Shown here piece after piece: positions 51,740 to 59,466 of a DNA stretch of 64,000 nt. The DNA lies in assembly GCA_944380515.1 (NCBI GenBank), contig CALWHT010000038.1, forward strand, positions 62,001 to 126,000, read 5' to 3'. The DNA is from an uncultured Roseburia sp. Its GTDB lineage: Bacteria > Bacillota > Clostridia > Lachnospirales > Lachnospiraceae. The notes below the pieces were generated by a model, which was not told the DNA's origin, made no database searches, and worked only from the letters and a program-made list of their open reading frames with translations. Both the position numbers and the translations under genes were made by a program. How positions within the stretch are numbered: position 1 is the stretch's first letter; every line of letters begins with the position of its first letter.

Positions 51740-53032
51740 ATGTCAATGAATCGCGAAGAAAGAAGACAAAAGAGACAGGAAGACACAAAGCAGGCGGCGG
51801 TTGTGGTTGTTATATTTATTCTGGCACTTGCGGCGGTGATCGCGGCAGCGGCGTTTGCCGTTTATCGGTTTTGGCCGAGGAACGAAACACCGGCGCAGAC
51901 GCCGGATACCCAGCAGACGGAGAGTGTTTTGGATACCCAGGAGCCGGAGAGCGAGGCGCCGGAAGCGGCCGTTGACCCTCTGACGGAACAGGCACAGCAG
52001 GTAGTATCAGGCATGACGTTGGAGGACAAGCTCGCCCAGATGTTTGTGATCACGCCGGAGGCACTGACCGGCTACGCGAACGTGACGGCGGCCGGGGATA
52101 CCACAAAGGAGGCTTATAACAGCCGGCCGGTGGGCGGTATTATCTATATGCAGGAAAATCTTCTGGGCACGGAGCAGGTGACGGAAATGCTCACCAATAT
52201 GCAGAATATTGCCATTGAGCGCACCGGGCTTCCGGCGTTTTTAAGCGTGGACGAGGAGGGCGGTACGGTAACCCGTATTGCCGGAAATGAAGCCTTCGGT
52301 GTCAACGACGTGGGCAATATGAGCGACATCGGGGCGACCGGGGATTCCCAGAACGCCTACAATGCGGGAAGCACGATCGGCGGATATCTAAAGAATCTCG
52401 GGTTTAATGTGGATTTCGCGCCGGTGGCGGATGTACTCACCAATTCGGCCAATACGGCAATCGGCACCCGTTCGTTCGGCTCGGATGCCAATGTGGTGGC
52501 GGATATGGTAAGCGCGGAGCTTGAGGGATTATTAAGCCAGGGCGTTTACGGCGTTGTGAAGCATTTTCCGGGGCACGGCGGAACCGACGGCGATTCCCAT
52601 GACGGGGCCGTGACGCTGGATAAGACGCTCGAGGAGCTGACGGCGGCGGAGCTGGTTCCGTTCCAGCGCGCGGTGGATGACGGCGTGTCCTTTGTGATGG
52701 TCGGCCACATTTCAGTTCCGCAGGTAGTCGGGGATAATACGCCGGCATCCCTGTCGCAGCGGATGGTGACGGGCGTTCTGCGGGAGCAGCTCGGCTATCA
52801 GGGAATCGTGATTACCGATGCCATGAATATGGTAGCGGTCACAAACAGCTATACGGCGGATCAGGCGGCGGTGATGGCGGTCAATGCAGGAGTGGATATG
52901 ATTCTGATGCCCCAGGATTATGAGACTGCCTACAACGGGCTTTTAGCGGCGGTGCAGGACGGTACGATCACACAGGAACGCATCGACGAATCCGTGGTGC
53001 GGATTGTTAAGATAAAATTGCAGATGCAGTAA
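51740..53032 (+). CDS. Membrane-anchored GH3 beta-N-acetylhexosaminidase (NagZ-like)
   Basis: 430 aa. A basic N-terminus and one membrane segment (about 19-44) are followed by an acidic Glu/Thr/Pro linker and a single-domain GH3 enzyme outside the cell. The NagZ signature KHFPGHGGTDGDSHDG carries the His/Asp acid-base pair specific for N-acetylglucosaminidases; the nucleophile Asp lies in GIVITDAMNM. It therefore probably trims peptidoglycan sugars, not mannan, and has its own promoter after the mannan operon. GAGG is seven bases before ATG 51740. Confidence 0.9.
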   Translation: MSMNREERRQKRQEDTKQAAVVVVIFILALAAVIAAAAFAVYRFWPRNETPAQTPDTQQTESVLDTQEPESEAPEAAVDPLTEQAQQVVSGMTLEDKLAQMFVITPEALTGYANVTAAGDTTKEAYNSRPVGGIIYMQENLLGTEQVTEMLTNMQNIAIERTGLPAFLSVDEEGGTVTRIAGNEAFGVNDVGNMSDIGATGDSQNAYNAGSTIGGYLKNLGFNVDFAPVADVLTNSANTAIGTRSFGSDANVVADMVSAELEGLLSQGVYGVVKHFPGHGGTDGDSHDGAVTLDKTLEELTAAELVPFQRAVDDGVSFVMVGHISVPQVVGDNTPASLSQRMVTGVLREQLGYQGIVITDAMNMVAVTNSYTADQAAVMAVNAGVDMILMPQDYETAYNGLLAAVQDGTITQERIDESVVRIVKIKLQMQ

Positions 53033-53052
53033 AAAATAATATTTTTTGGAAA

Positions 53053-53090
53053 AGAGCGCAACCATTCGGCTGCGCTCTGCGTCTTTCTTT
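53053..53090 (+). terminator. Possible terminator after the nagZ-like gene
   Basis: AGAGCGCA and TGCGCTCT around a ten-base loop, followed by a T/C-rich stretch. Confidence 0.55.
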
Positions 53091-53127
53091 ATGAAAAGAG
53101 AAAAAATCTTTTTAAGGAGGGAGAGCC

Positions 53128-54405
53128 ATGAAAAAGAGTTTTTATCGAAGCACGGCGGCTGTTCTGGCTGCAGGTATTTGTACCGCGGCGCTTGCCGGCT
53201 GTACAACGGGCGATGCGGGCTTATCAAAGGGGACAAAAAGCCTGACCGAGGGGTATGAGACCGCAGCGGCGGATACAGGAGCCACCTTGGAGGAAAGCTT
53301 TCGGGAGAGCTATGCGGATTTTGCCCTGCGGCTGTTTCAGAAAAGCTATGATTCCGAACAGAACACGATGATTTCCCCGTATTCGGTGATGATGGCGCTT
53401 GCCATGGCGGCAAACGGGGCGCAGGGAGAGACGCTTGCCCAGATGGAGCGGGTACTGGGCGGGGAGACTGCCCTGGAAGACTTAAGCGGACAGCTTTCTC
53501 TGTTAAAATCCCGGATGCCGGACGGGGAAGGGGGACGGCTTTTAACGGCCAATTCCATCTGGTACCGCAGCAATGATGATAATTTTGAGCCCAGGGAGGA
53601 TTTTCTTTCCTATAATGCAAAGCATTACGGGGCGGAGATTTTTGCGGCGGAGTTTGACGGGGATACGCTTGACGATATAAACCGGTGGGTGTCAGAGCAC
53701 ACGGATGGTATGATTGGGGACATCTTAGACAGGATTCCCGATGATGCGCTGATGTATCTGATCAATGCGGTGGCCTTTGATGCGGAATGGGAGGATGCGT
53801 ATGAGACAAATCAGATTCACGACGCGCAGTTTTCGGGTGCGGATGGGACAGTGACCACCGTGCCGATGATGTATTCGGAGGAAAACGGGTACTTGAAGGA
53901 GGAGCATGCAAGCGGCTTTATTAAGCCTTATCGGGAGGGCTACCGCTTTGTGGCGCTTCTGCCCGAGGAGGGAATGGAGCTTGGCGACTATATCAGCCAA
54001 ATGAGCGGAGAGACGTTTTTAGAGACAATCGCCAATGCGGATAATATCGCGGTGGAGGCAGGGCTGCCGAAGTTTGAGGCAGAGACAAAGCTGGAGCTTT
54101 CGAAGCTTCTTGCGGCGCTTGGCATGGCGGACGCCTTTGATGAGGAAAATGCGGACTTTTCCGGTATGGGTTCCTGCAAGGACGGCTCGAATATTTATAT
54201 CAGCCGGGTGATTCACCAGACGCATATCAGCGTGGATGAGCTCGGCACAAAAGCGGGTGCGGCCACTGCGGTGGAAATGGTGGGAGAAGCGGCGATGCTG
54301 GAGACGGAGCAGGTGATTTTGGATCGTCCGTTTGTATATGCCATCGTGGAGAACGAATCAAACCTTCCGGTATTTATCGGAGCCGTGGACGCGATAGGGG
54401 AGTAA
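53128..54405 (+). CDS. Serpin-family protease inhibitor lipoprotein
   Basis: 425-aa serpin. The signal peptide has a lipobox LAGC (Cys ~24), so it should be anchored at the surface. The fold is complete: ALRLFQKSYDSEQNTMISPYS near the start, NSIWYR, INAVAFDAEWE, and the C-terminal DRPFVYAIVENESNLPVFIG. The reactive-loop hinge reads ELGTKAGAATAVEM, with the small residues required for an inhibitory serpin, and the scissile region lies in about VGEAAMLETEQV. Gut bacterial serpins inhibit host or competitor serine proteases. AAGGAGG precedes the ATG. A sigma-factor remnant follows after two bases. Confidence 0.92.
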   Translation: MKKSFYRSTAAVLAAGICTAALAGCTTGDAGLSKGTKSLTEGYETAAADTGATLEESFRESYADFALRLFQKSYDSEQNTMISPYSVMMALAMAANGAQGETLAQMERVLGGETALEDLSGQLSLLKSRMPDGEGGRLLTANSIWYRSNDDNFEPREDFLSYNAKHYGAEIFAAEFDGDTLDDINRWVSEHTDGMIGDILDRIPDDALMYLINAVAFDAEWEDAYETNQIHDAQFSGADGTVTTVPMMYSEENGYLKEEHASGFIKPYREGYRFVALLPEEGMELGDYISQMSGETFLETIANADNIAVEAGLPKFEAETKLELSKLLAALGMADAFDEENADFSGMGSCKDGSNIYISRVIHQTHISVDELGTKAGAATAVEMVGEAAMLETEQVILDRPFVYAIVENESNLPVFIGAVDAIGE

Positions 54406-54407
54406 GC

Positions 54408-54617
54408 ATGGAAGATGAAAAAATCATTGATTTATATTGGGAAAAAACGCTGCGCCGGGAAAACAGGATGATTTTTGTGCGGAGATATTGGTATATGGAT
54501 AGTATCGCGGACATTGCCGGAAGGTTCGGTATCAGCGAGAGCAGTGTAAAGTCTTCACTGTTTCGCGTAAGAAACCGGTTCCGGGAGCATTTGGCGCGGG
54601 AAGGAATCGAGGTGTGA
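54408..54617 (+). pseudogene. Sigma-70 family factor with internal deletion (region 4 only)
   Basis: 69-aa frame. It begins MEDEKIIDLYWEKTLRRENR and then passes directly into a region 4 helix-turn-helix: MIFVRRYWYMDSIADIAGRFG, SESSVKSSLFRVRNRFREHL. Related ECF-like sigma factors of Lachnospiraceae start with nearly the same DxxIxxLYW words but have about 100 more residues in between, including the core-binding and -10-recognising region 2. The start and end are kept while region 2 is missing, so an in-frame deletion is likely. It may be a remnant or a region-4-only DNA-binding protein. The partner anti-sigma-like gene follows after four bases. Confidence 0.7.
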
Positions 54618-54621
54618 GGCG

Positions 54622-55416
54622 ATGAGACTGGACGATTTGGTGGATGCAATCGGGAAAATAAATCCCAGGTATGTAAAGGAAGCGGAGGAAGGCGGGAAAA
54701 AGAAAAGAATATCTGCCCCGGTATGGCTTTCTCTTGCCGCCTGTCTGGCGCTGGTGCTGACCGGGAGCTATCTCGGGCTGCGTTTCGGCGGTGAGGCGGG
54801 CGGCGGGGCGCCGGAGGGAAGTCCCGCAGCTTCCGGCGTGCCGGAAAACCAGGCAGCAGAAGCGGATGCCGTGTCGGATGAGGCGATTGACGGGGCAGCA
54901 GCGCCCGAAGAAGCGCCGGAACTGATATATAATGAAATCAGAGAGCTGGAGTACATGATCGTGGATATGGAAGCGCCCGCGCGCATCGAACAGGTTGACG
55001 CGGAGGGACTCGAGGCGTATTTTGCCGTTCCCATTCTGCCGGGGGTTCTGCCGGAGGACCTTTCCTTGCAGGCGGAAGAGTTTGCAATAGGCTATAATGA
55101 GGAAGGAGCGGCAATCGACGATAACAATGAGCTTTTGTATGCGGACGCGTCGAAAGAGCGCAGTCTTACCGTGGGTGTCCGGACGACGGAGTCGGGGGAA
55201 ATTACACGGTTTGCCGATTCGGATTTGGAAACCTCAGAGGTCTGCGGCGTGGAGGTGACGGCCGCGCATTACAGGAACGGAGAGAAAGAAGACTGCTATA
55301 TCGCGCAGTTTGAGAGGGGCGGAGTCATGTTTACGGTGCAGAGTGAAAATCTCAGCGAGGATGACTTTACGGCGGCGGTGTGCAGTCTGTTGGAACAGGC
55401 AGAGTCAGGAAACTGA
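54622..55416 (+). CDS. Anti-sigma-like single-pass membrane protein
   Basis: 264 aa. A short cytoplasmic N-terminus (MRLDDLVDAIGKINPRYVKE) is followed by a basic patch, one membrane segment (about 33-53), an Ala/Glu/Pro-rich linker and an outer domain of ~180 residues without a recognised family. The N-terminus matches the proteins that usually follow ECF-like sigma factors in Lachnospiraceae, so it is a probable anti-sigma factor whose sigma partner is truncated here. The stop codon lies inside the terminator hairpin. Confidence 0.72.
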   Translation: MRLDDLVDAIGKINPRYVKEAEEGGKKKRISAPVWLSLAACLALVLTGSYLGLRFGGEAGGGAPEGSPAASGVPENQAAEADAVSDEAIDGAAAPEEAPELIYNEIRELEYMIVDMEAPARIEQVDAEGLEAYFAVPILPGVLPEDLSLQAEEFAIGYNEEGAAIDDNNELLYADASKERSLTVGVRTTESGEITRFADSDLETSEVCGVEVTAAHYRNGEKEDCYIAQFERGGVMFTVQSENLSEDDFTAAVCSLLEQAESGN

Positions 55417-55429
55417 CTCTGCCTGTTTT
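55394..55429 (+). terminator. Terminator of the serpin operon
   Basis: A 15-bp perfect stem (AACAGGCAGAGTCAG and its complement) with a GAAA tetraloop, ending in TTTT. It overlaps the stop codon of the anti-sigma-like gene. Confidence 0.88.
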
Positions 55430-55466
55430 GTACGGCGGATACCGTTTTGCCGAAAACGTAAAAGGA

Positions 55467-55973
55467 TTACCGTGCGAGAATATCGATGACTTCCGCGATA
55501 TACATTGTGTGCATATCCTTATCTTTGTACCATTTGTCCGCAAGCTCCGGAAGGAGGAAGGAGTCCTCGGTGATTCTGGTAGAGGACATCTTTTTGCAGA
55601 GAAGGATGAGATTTCCCTCGTCGACGAAGGGGATGCTGTGACGGAAGGCGGGAGTCAGCCCTGCGCCTGCAAATTTATCGCCCTCGCGCCCGGAATGGCT
55701 CCCGCAGTAATTTAACGCCGGACGGTAATCTTCGCTCAAAAAGCTTAAGGAGAAAAATTCTCCGTTGTCAATCAGTTCTTTGGTGTAGCGCGAATCACGC
55801 ACAAAGACGAAAACGACGTTTTTGCCCCACATCACGCCGACACCGCCCCAGCTGATGGTCATGGTGTTCGCTTTTGCCTTTGAGCCTGCCGTAAGCAGCG
55901 CCCACTCTTTTCCGATTTTTGTAAACGGGTCAAACTCCAGCATATCCGCCGGTAAAGGTTGAAATGTATGCAT
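55467..55973 (-). CDS. Flavin reductase-like FMN-binding protein
   Basis: 168 aa, split-barrel flavin-binding fold: FTKIGKEWALLTAGSKAKANTMTISWGGVG (read in parts), VVFVFVRDSRYTKELIDNG, FFSLSFLSED and a C-terminal DMHTMYIAEVIDI. Length is typical. It probably uses FMN with NAD(P)H in a small redox reaction; the substrate is unknown. It is a single gene, convergent with the serpin operon and separated by its terminator. Confidence 0.88.
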   Translation of the reverse strand: MHTFQPLPADMLEFDPFTKIGKEWALLTAGSKAKANTMTISWGGVGVMWGKNVVFVFVRDSRYTKELIDNGEFFSLSFLSEDYRPALNYCGSHSGREGDKFAGAGLTPAFRHSIPFVDEGNLILLCKKMSSTRITEDSFLLPELADKWYKDKDMHTMYIAEVIDILAR

Positions 55974-56150
55974 TGTATACTCCTTTTCCTTTTTTTGTTA
56001 TTCCTGTAGTTATTATAAGAGTTATCAGGGGAAATGGCAAGCCGGGGGTTGACTTTTGCCTCCCTTTTATACTATGCTTACCGGGGCGCATTTAAGCGCC
56101 CGATTCTTATGGAAAGACATTTGTCTGAACAACGAGAGGAGAGAACTATC

Positions 56151-56579
56151 ATGAAAATTTCAACAAAACAAATTACAACCACGGCGGTACTTTTGGCAAT
56201 CTGTATCGTAAGTCAGTTTTTTAAGAACGCCAGCGTTTATATCACAGGCCCGATTATCAACGCCTGTCTGATCCTTGCGGTGCTCAGTGTCGGGACGGCA
56301 TGCGGTCTGATTCTTGCGGTCGTTGTGCGTCTGATTACACGCAAAGTCAAAGGAAACGGCGGCCTCATTGCGGGGATGGCGGCAGGCTCCGTGTTAAAAG
56401 CCCTGTTTATGGGAATTGTCATATCGTTGATTTTAATCCCGGCCCTGCTTCCCGAAGCGATGCTGCCGAATATGGCCGTATTCCAGACCACATTTTCAGT
56501 GACACAGCTTATTACCTCGCTTATCGGCAGCGTTTACGCCTATATTATCTGGATTCCGCTGAAAAAGGTGATGGCATAA
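56151..56579 (+). CDS. Small ECF S-component-like membrane protein
   Basis: 142 aa with four or five hydrophobic segments. The N-terminus (KISTKQITTTAVLLAICIVS, QFFKNASVYITGPIINACLI) resembles S components of energy-coupling-factor transporters, but the middle is basic (RLITRKVKGNGG) and the protein is shorter than usual. The start at 56151 follows GAGAGGAGAG; the upstream extension of the frame covers the leader and is rejected. The substrate is unknown. Confidence 0.72.
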   Translation: MKISTKQITTTAVLLAICIVSQFFKNASVYITGPIINACLILAVLSVGTACGLILAVVVRLITRKVKGNGGLIAGMAAGSVLKALFMGIVISLILIPALLPEAMLPNMAVFQTTFSVTQLITSLIGSVYAYIIWIPLKKVMA

Positions 56580-56648
56580 CAGATAATTATAATTAAAGGA
56601 AAGTTCCATAACCAAATGGAATGGCAAATATAAGCCTTCGGAATAATC

Positions 56649-56677
56649 TTGACACTAAAAAAAGAAAGTATCATAAT
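56649..56677 (+). promoter_or_regulatory. Promoter of ilvE
   Basis: TTGACA, 17 bases, CATAAT, about 44 bases before the start codon. Confidence 0.78.
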
Positions 56678-56720
56678 GGTTTGCAGAAACAGGAAATCGA
56701 TTGGAATCGGAGGCGAGGTT

Positions 56721-57785
56721 ATGGATATCAGATTCGTAAAAAGAGATAAGTTAAAGGAAAAACCGGATCAGAAACATCTCGGTTTTGGTAAATACATGAC
56801 GGACTATATGTTCGTGATGGATTGGACGAAGGAGGAAGGCTGGAAGGATGCGAGAATCGTGCCGTATGAGCCGATTACGCTGGATCCCGCGTGCGTGACG
56901 CTGCATTATGCGCAGGAGACCTTTGAGGGGTTGAAGGCGTACCGTACCGCCGAGGGCAAAATTCAGCTTTTCCGCCCGGAGATGAACGCAAAGAGAATGA
57001 TCCGCTCCAACGAGCGGCTTTGTATGCCGGCATTTCCGGTTGATATGTTTGTAGAGGCCATTGAGGAACTTGTGAAGGTAGAGCGTGACTGGGTTCCGTC
57101 GGAGCCGGAGACCTCCCTTTATATCCGTCCGTTTATGTTTGCGACGGAGTCGGCGCTCGGCGTACATATGGCTACCGCATATAAGTTTATGGTAATCTGC
57201 TGCCCGGTCGGCGCTTACTATGCGGAGGGCATCAATCCGGTTAAGATTCTTGTGGAGGACGAGCTGGTGCGCGCCGTAAAGGGCGGCACAGGCTTTACCA
57301 AGTGCGGCGGCAATTATGCCGGATCTATTTTAGGACAGGTAAAGGCGGAAAAGATGGGATACTCCCAGGTGCTCTGGCTCGACGGCGAGCACCGCAAATA
57401 TGTCGAGGAAGTGGGAACCATGAACATTATGTTCAAGATTGCGGGCGAGATTTACACCGCTCCTATCGAGGGAACCGTACTTGCCGGCGTGACGAGGGAT
57501 TCCATGATTCATATATTGAAGGATTGGGGCTATAAGGTAAACGAGACGAGGCTGTCTATCGACGATCTGATGAGGGCGGGACATGACGGAACGCTCGAGG
57601 AGGTATTCGGAACGGGAACGGCGGCCGTGATTTCGCCGGTCGGAGAGCTCCGTTATAAGGATGACGTGGTGACGGTCAATGACTTTAAAATCGGCGAGCT
57701 GACACAGAAGCTTTACGATACCCTTACCGGAATCCAGTGGGGCAAGCTGCCGGACAAATACGGCTGGACAGTAGAAGTAAAATAA
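56721..57785 (+). CDS. ilvE: Branched-chain amino acid aminotransferase
   Basis: 354-aa PLP enzyme for the last step of leucine, isoleucine and valine synthesis. Motifs: LHYAQETFEGLKAYR, the Schiff-base Lys in GGTGFTKCGGNYAGS, EEVGTMNIMF, LAGVTRDSMIHI and FGTGTAAVISPVG. ATG 56721 follows GGAGG by seven bases; upstream in-frame Met codons lie over the promoter. No T-box leader is visible in the short 5' region. It has its own promoter and terminator. Confidence 0.95.
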   Translation: MDIRFVKRDKLKEKPDQKHLGFGKYMTDYMFVMDWTKEEGWKDARIVPYEPITLDPACVTLHYAQETFEGLKAYRTAEGKIQLFRPEMNAKRMIRSNERLCMPAFPVDMFVEAIEELVKVERDWVPSEPETSLYIRPFMFATESALGVHMATAYKFMVICCPVGAYYAEGINPVKILVEDELVRAVKGGTGFTKCGGNYAGSILGQVKAEKMGYSQVLWLDGEHRKYVEEVGTMNIMFKIAGEIYTAPIEGTVLAGVTRDSMIHILKDWGYKVNETRLSIDDLMRAGHDGTLEEVFGTGTAAVISPVGELRYKDDVVTVNDFKIGELTQKLYDTLTGIQWGKLPDKYGWTVEVK

Positions 57786-57800
57786 AAAATACGGAAAGCG

Positions 57801-57850
57801 CAGGGGCGTCCTGACGAAGCTGTAAATGCTTCCGACAGGGCGCCCTTTTT
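57801..57850 (+). terminator. Terminator of ilvE
   Basis: An imperfect two-part stem: AGGGGCGTCCTG with CAGGGCGCCCT, and inside GAAGC with GCTTC, followed by TTTTT. Confidence 0.8.
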
Positions 57851-58121
57851 GCGTGATACGGAAATGTACGGGCCAAGTAGAGTGAGATAGTGAGAATGGG
57901 CACAATGACGTAGTATAAAAAAGAAAAAATAATATCTGAAAGTCAAACTGCATAATAAACAAGGATATTAATTGTAAATATTGACTATTCTATACAAAGA
58001 AAAAGAAGAATTTTCAAGGAAGACAGAAGAATATTGTATGTTTTTTTCAATCTGCCGTTGCTATAATGCGTTTGTAACCGACAAGGAGTTACGACAATTC
58101 TAACAACGGGAGGTTTTTGTG
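57851..58121 (+). promoter_or_regulatory. Leader and promoter region of the mgl operon
   Basis: This ~270-base stretch without a gene is A-rich. An extended -10 TGCTATAAT ends at 58067; the -35 at 17 bases is poor (TGTTTT), which suggests activator control. GGGAGG at 58108-58113 is the mglB ribosome site. No operator or riboswitch was recognised. Confidence 0.55.
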
Positions 58122-59255
58122 ATGAAAAAGAAAGTAGTAAGTGTAATTTTAGCAACGGCAATGGTAGCTTCCATGGCGATGGGCTGCGGCGGAAACAACA
58201 CAGCATCGACTAACAACGGCGCGGCGGCTGCGGATAATGGAGCAACCACGGATAATGCGGCGGATGATGCGGCTACAGAAGCTGCGGACGCCGGAGCTGC
58301 GGCTACGGAGGCGGTGAGCGGAGACCTTGCGGATAAAAAGGTTGGTGTCTGCATTTATCAGTTTTCGGATAACTTTATGACGCTGTTCCGTACCGAGCTT
58401 GAGAGCTATTTAATCAGCCAGGGCTTTTCTCAGGAGAATATTACCATCGTTGACGGTGCGAATGACCAGGCAACGCAGACCGGACAGATTGACAGCTTTA
58501 TTGCAGAGGGCGTGGATGTCCTGATTATCAACCCGGTAAACTCATCCTCCGCAGAGACGATTACAGATAAAGTAGTAGGCGCGGGAATCCCGCTGGTATA
58601 TATCAACCGTGAGCCGGATGAGACAGAGCAGCAGAGATGGGAGGACAACAACTGGGATGTTACATATGTCGGCTGTGACGCACGTCAGTCCGGTACCTTC
58701 CAGGGCGAAATGATTGTAGACCTCGGACTTGACGCGGTAGACTTAAACGGAAACGGAAAAGTAGACTACGTTATGGTAGAGGGCGATCCGGAGAATATCG
58801 ATGCGCAGTACCGTACCGAGTATTCTATCAAAGCACTTGAGGATGCGGGCTGGGAAGTAAATTGTCTGTCTGACCAGGTTGGAAACTGGGCACAGGATCA
58901 GGCACAGACGATTGTTGCGAACGCGCTCGGTCAGTACGGCACGGACGTAGAGGTTGTATTCTGTAATAATGACGCGATGGCACTTGGCGCATTGCAGGCA
59001 ATCCAGAGTGCAGGACGTACGGTTGGAACGGACATTTATCTGGTAGGTGTTGATGCATTATCCGAGGCTTTGGAGAATGTTATCAACGGAACGATGACCG
59101 GTACCGTATTCAACGACCACTTCTCACAGTCCCACAGTGCTGCGGATGCGGCGATCAATTACCTGACAGGCGCAGGCAACGAGCACTACATCGGCTGTGA
59201 TTACATCAAGGTAACCCAGGAAAATGCACAGGAAACGCTTGACTTAGTAAAATAA
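58122..59255 (+). CDS. mglB: Galactose/glucose-type sugar-binding lipoprotein
   Basis: 377-aa periplasmic-binding-type lipoprotein with lipobox AMGC (Cys ~24) and an Ala/Asp/Asn linker to about residue 70. The fold is that of MglB: VGVCIYQFSDNFMTLFRTEL, INPVNSSSAETI, INREPD, and an EF-hand-like calcium loop DLNGNGKVDYVM, a feature of MglB proteins. The ligand is therefore probably galactose or glucose (or methyl-galactoside). ATG 58122 follows GGGAGG by eight bases. It is followed by a large hairpin and mglA. Confidence 0.9.
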   Translation: MKKKVVSVILATAMVASMAMGCGGNNTASTNNGAAAADNGATTDNAADDAATEAADAGAAATEAVSGDLADKKVGVCIYQFSDNFMTLFRTELESYLISQGFSQENITIVDGANDQATQTGQIDSFIAEGVDVLIINPVNSSSAETITDKVVGAGIPLVYINREPDETEQQRWEDNNWDVTYVGCDARQSGTFQGEMIVDLGLDAVDLNGNGKVDYVMVEGDPENIDAQYRTEYSIKALEDAGWEVNCLSDQVGNWAQDQAQTIVANALGQYGTDVEVVFCNNDAMALGALQAIQSAGRTVGTDIYLVGVDALSEALENVINGTMTGTVFNDHFSQSHSAADAAINYLTGAGNEHYIGCDYIKVTQENAQETLDLVK

Positions 59256-59264
59256 TGAAAGAAA

Positions 59265-59304
59265 AAGCGGTGCGGGGGATGCGGCAGACGCACCCCCGCC
59301 GCTT
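59265..59304 (+). terminator. GC-rich hairpin between mglB and mglA
   Basis: AAGCGGTGCGGGGGATGCG with CGCACCCCCGCCGCTT forms a 16-bp stem with two bulges and a five-base loop. There is no T run, so it is more likely a 3'-end-stabilising element that keeps mglB mRNA abundant than a full terminator. Confidence 0.6.
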
Positions 59305-59466
59305 GCTGATAACGGGAATCCCACGGTTCCTGACTTTAAACGGCATAGCTGTGCCGGATATGAAATATTGGCAGAGAAAGGCGTGATGTCAGTATCGCGC
59401 AAAAGATGAAAATGGCAAATAACAGGCCGGGCAGTTTGGCCTGTCAGATATAGAAGGAGGAGAAAA

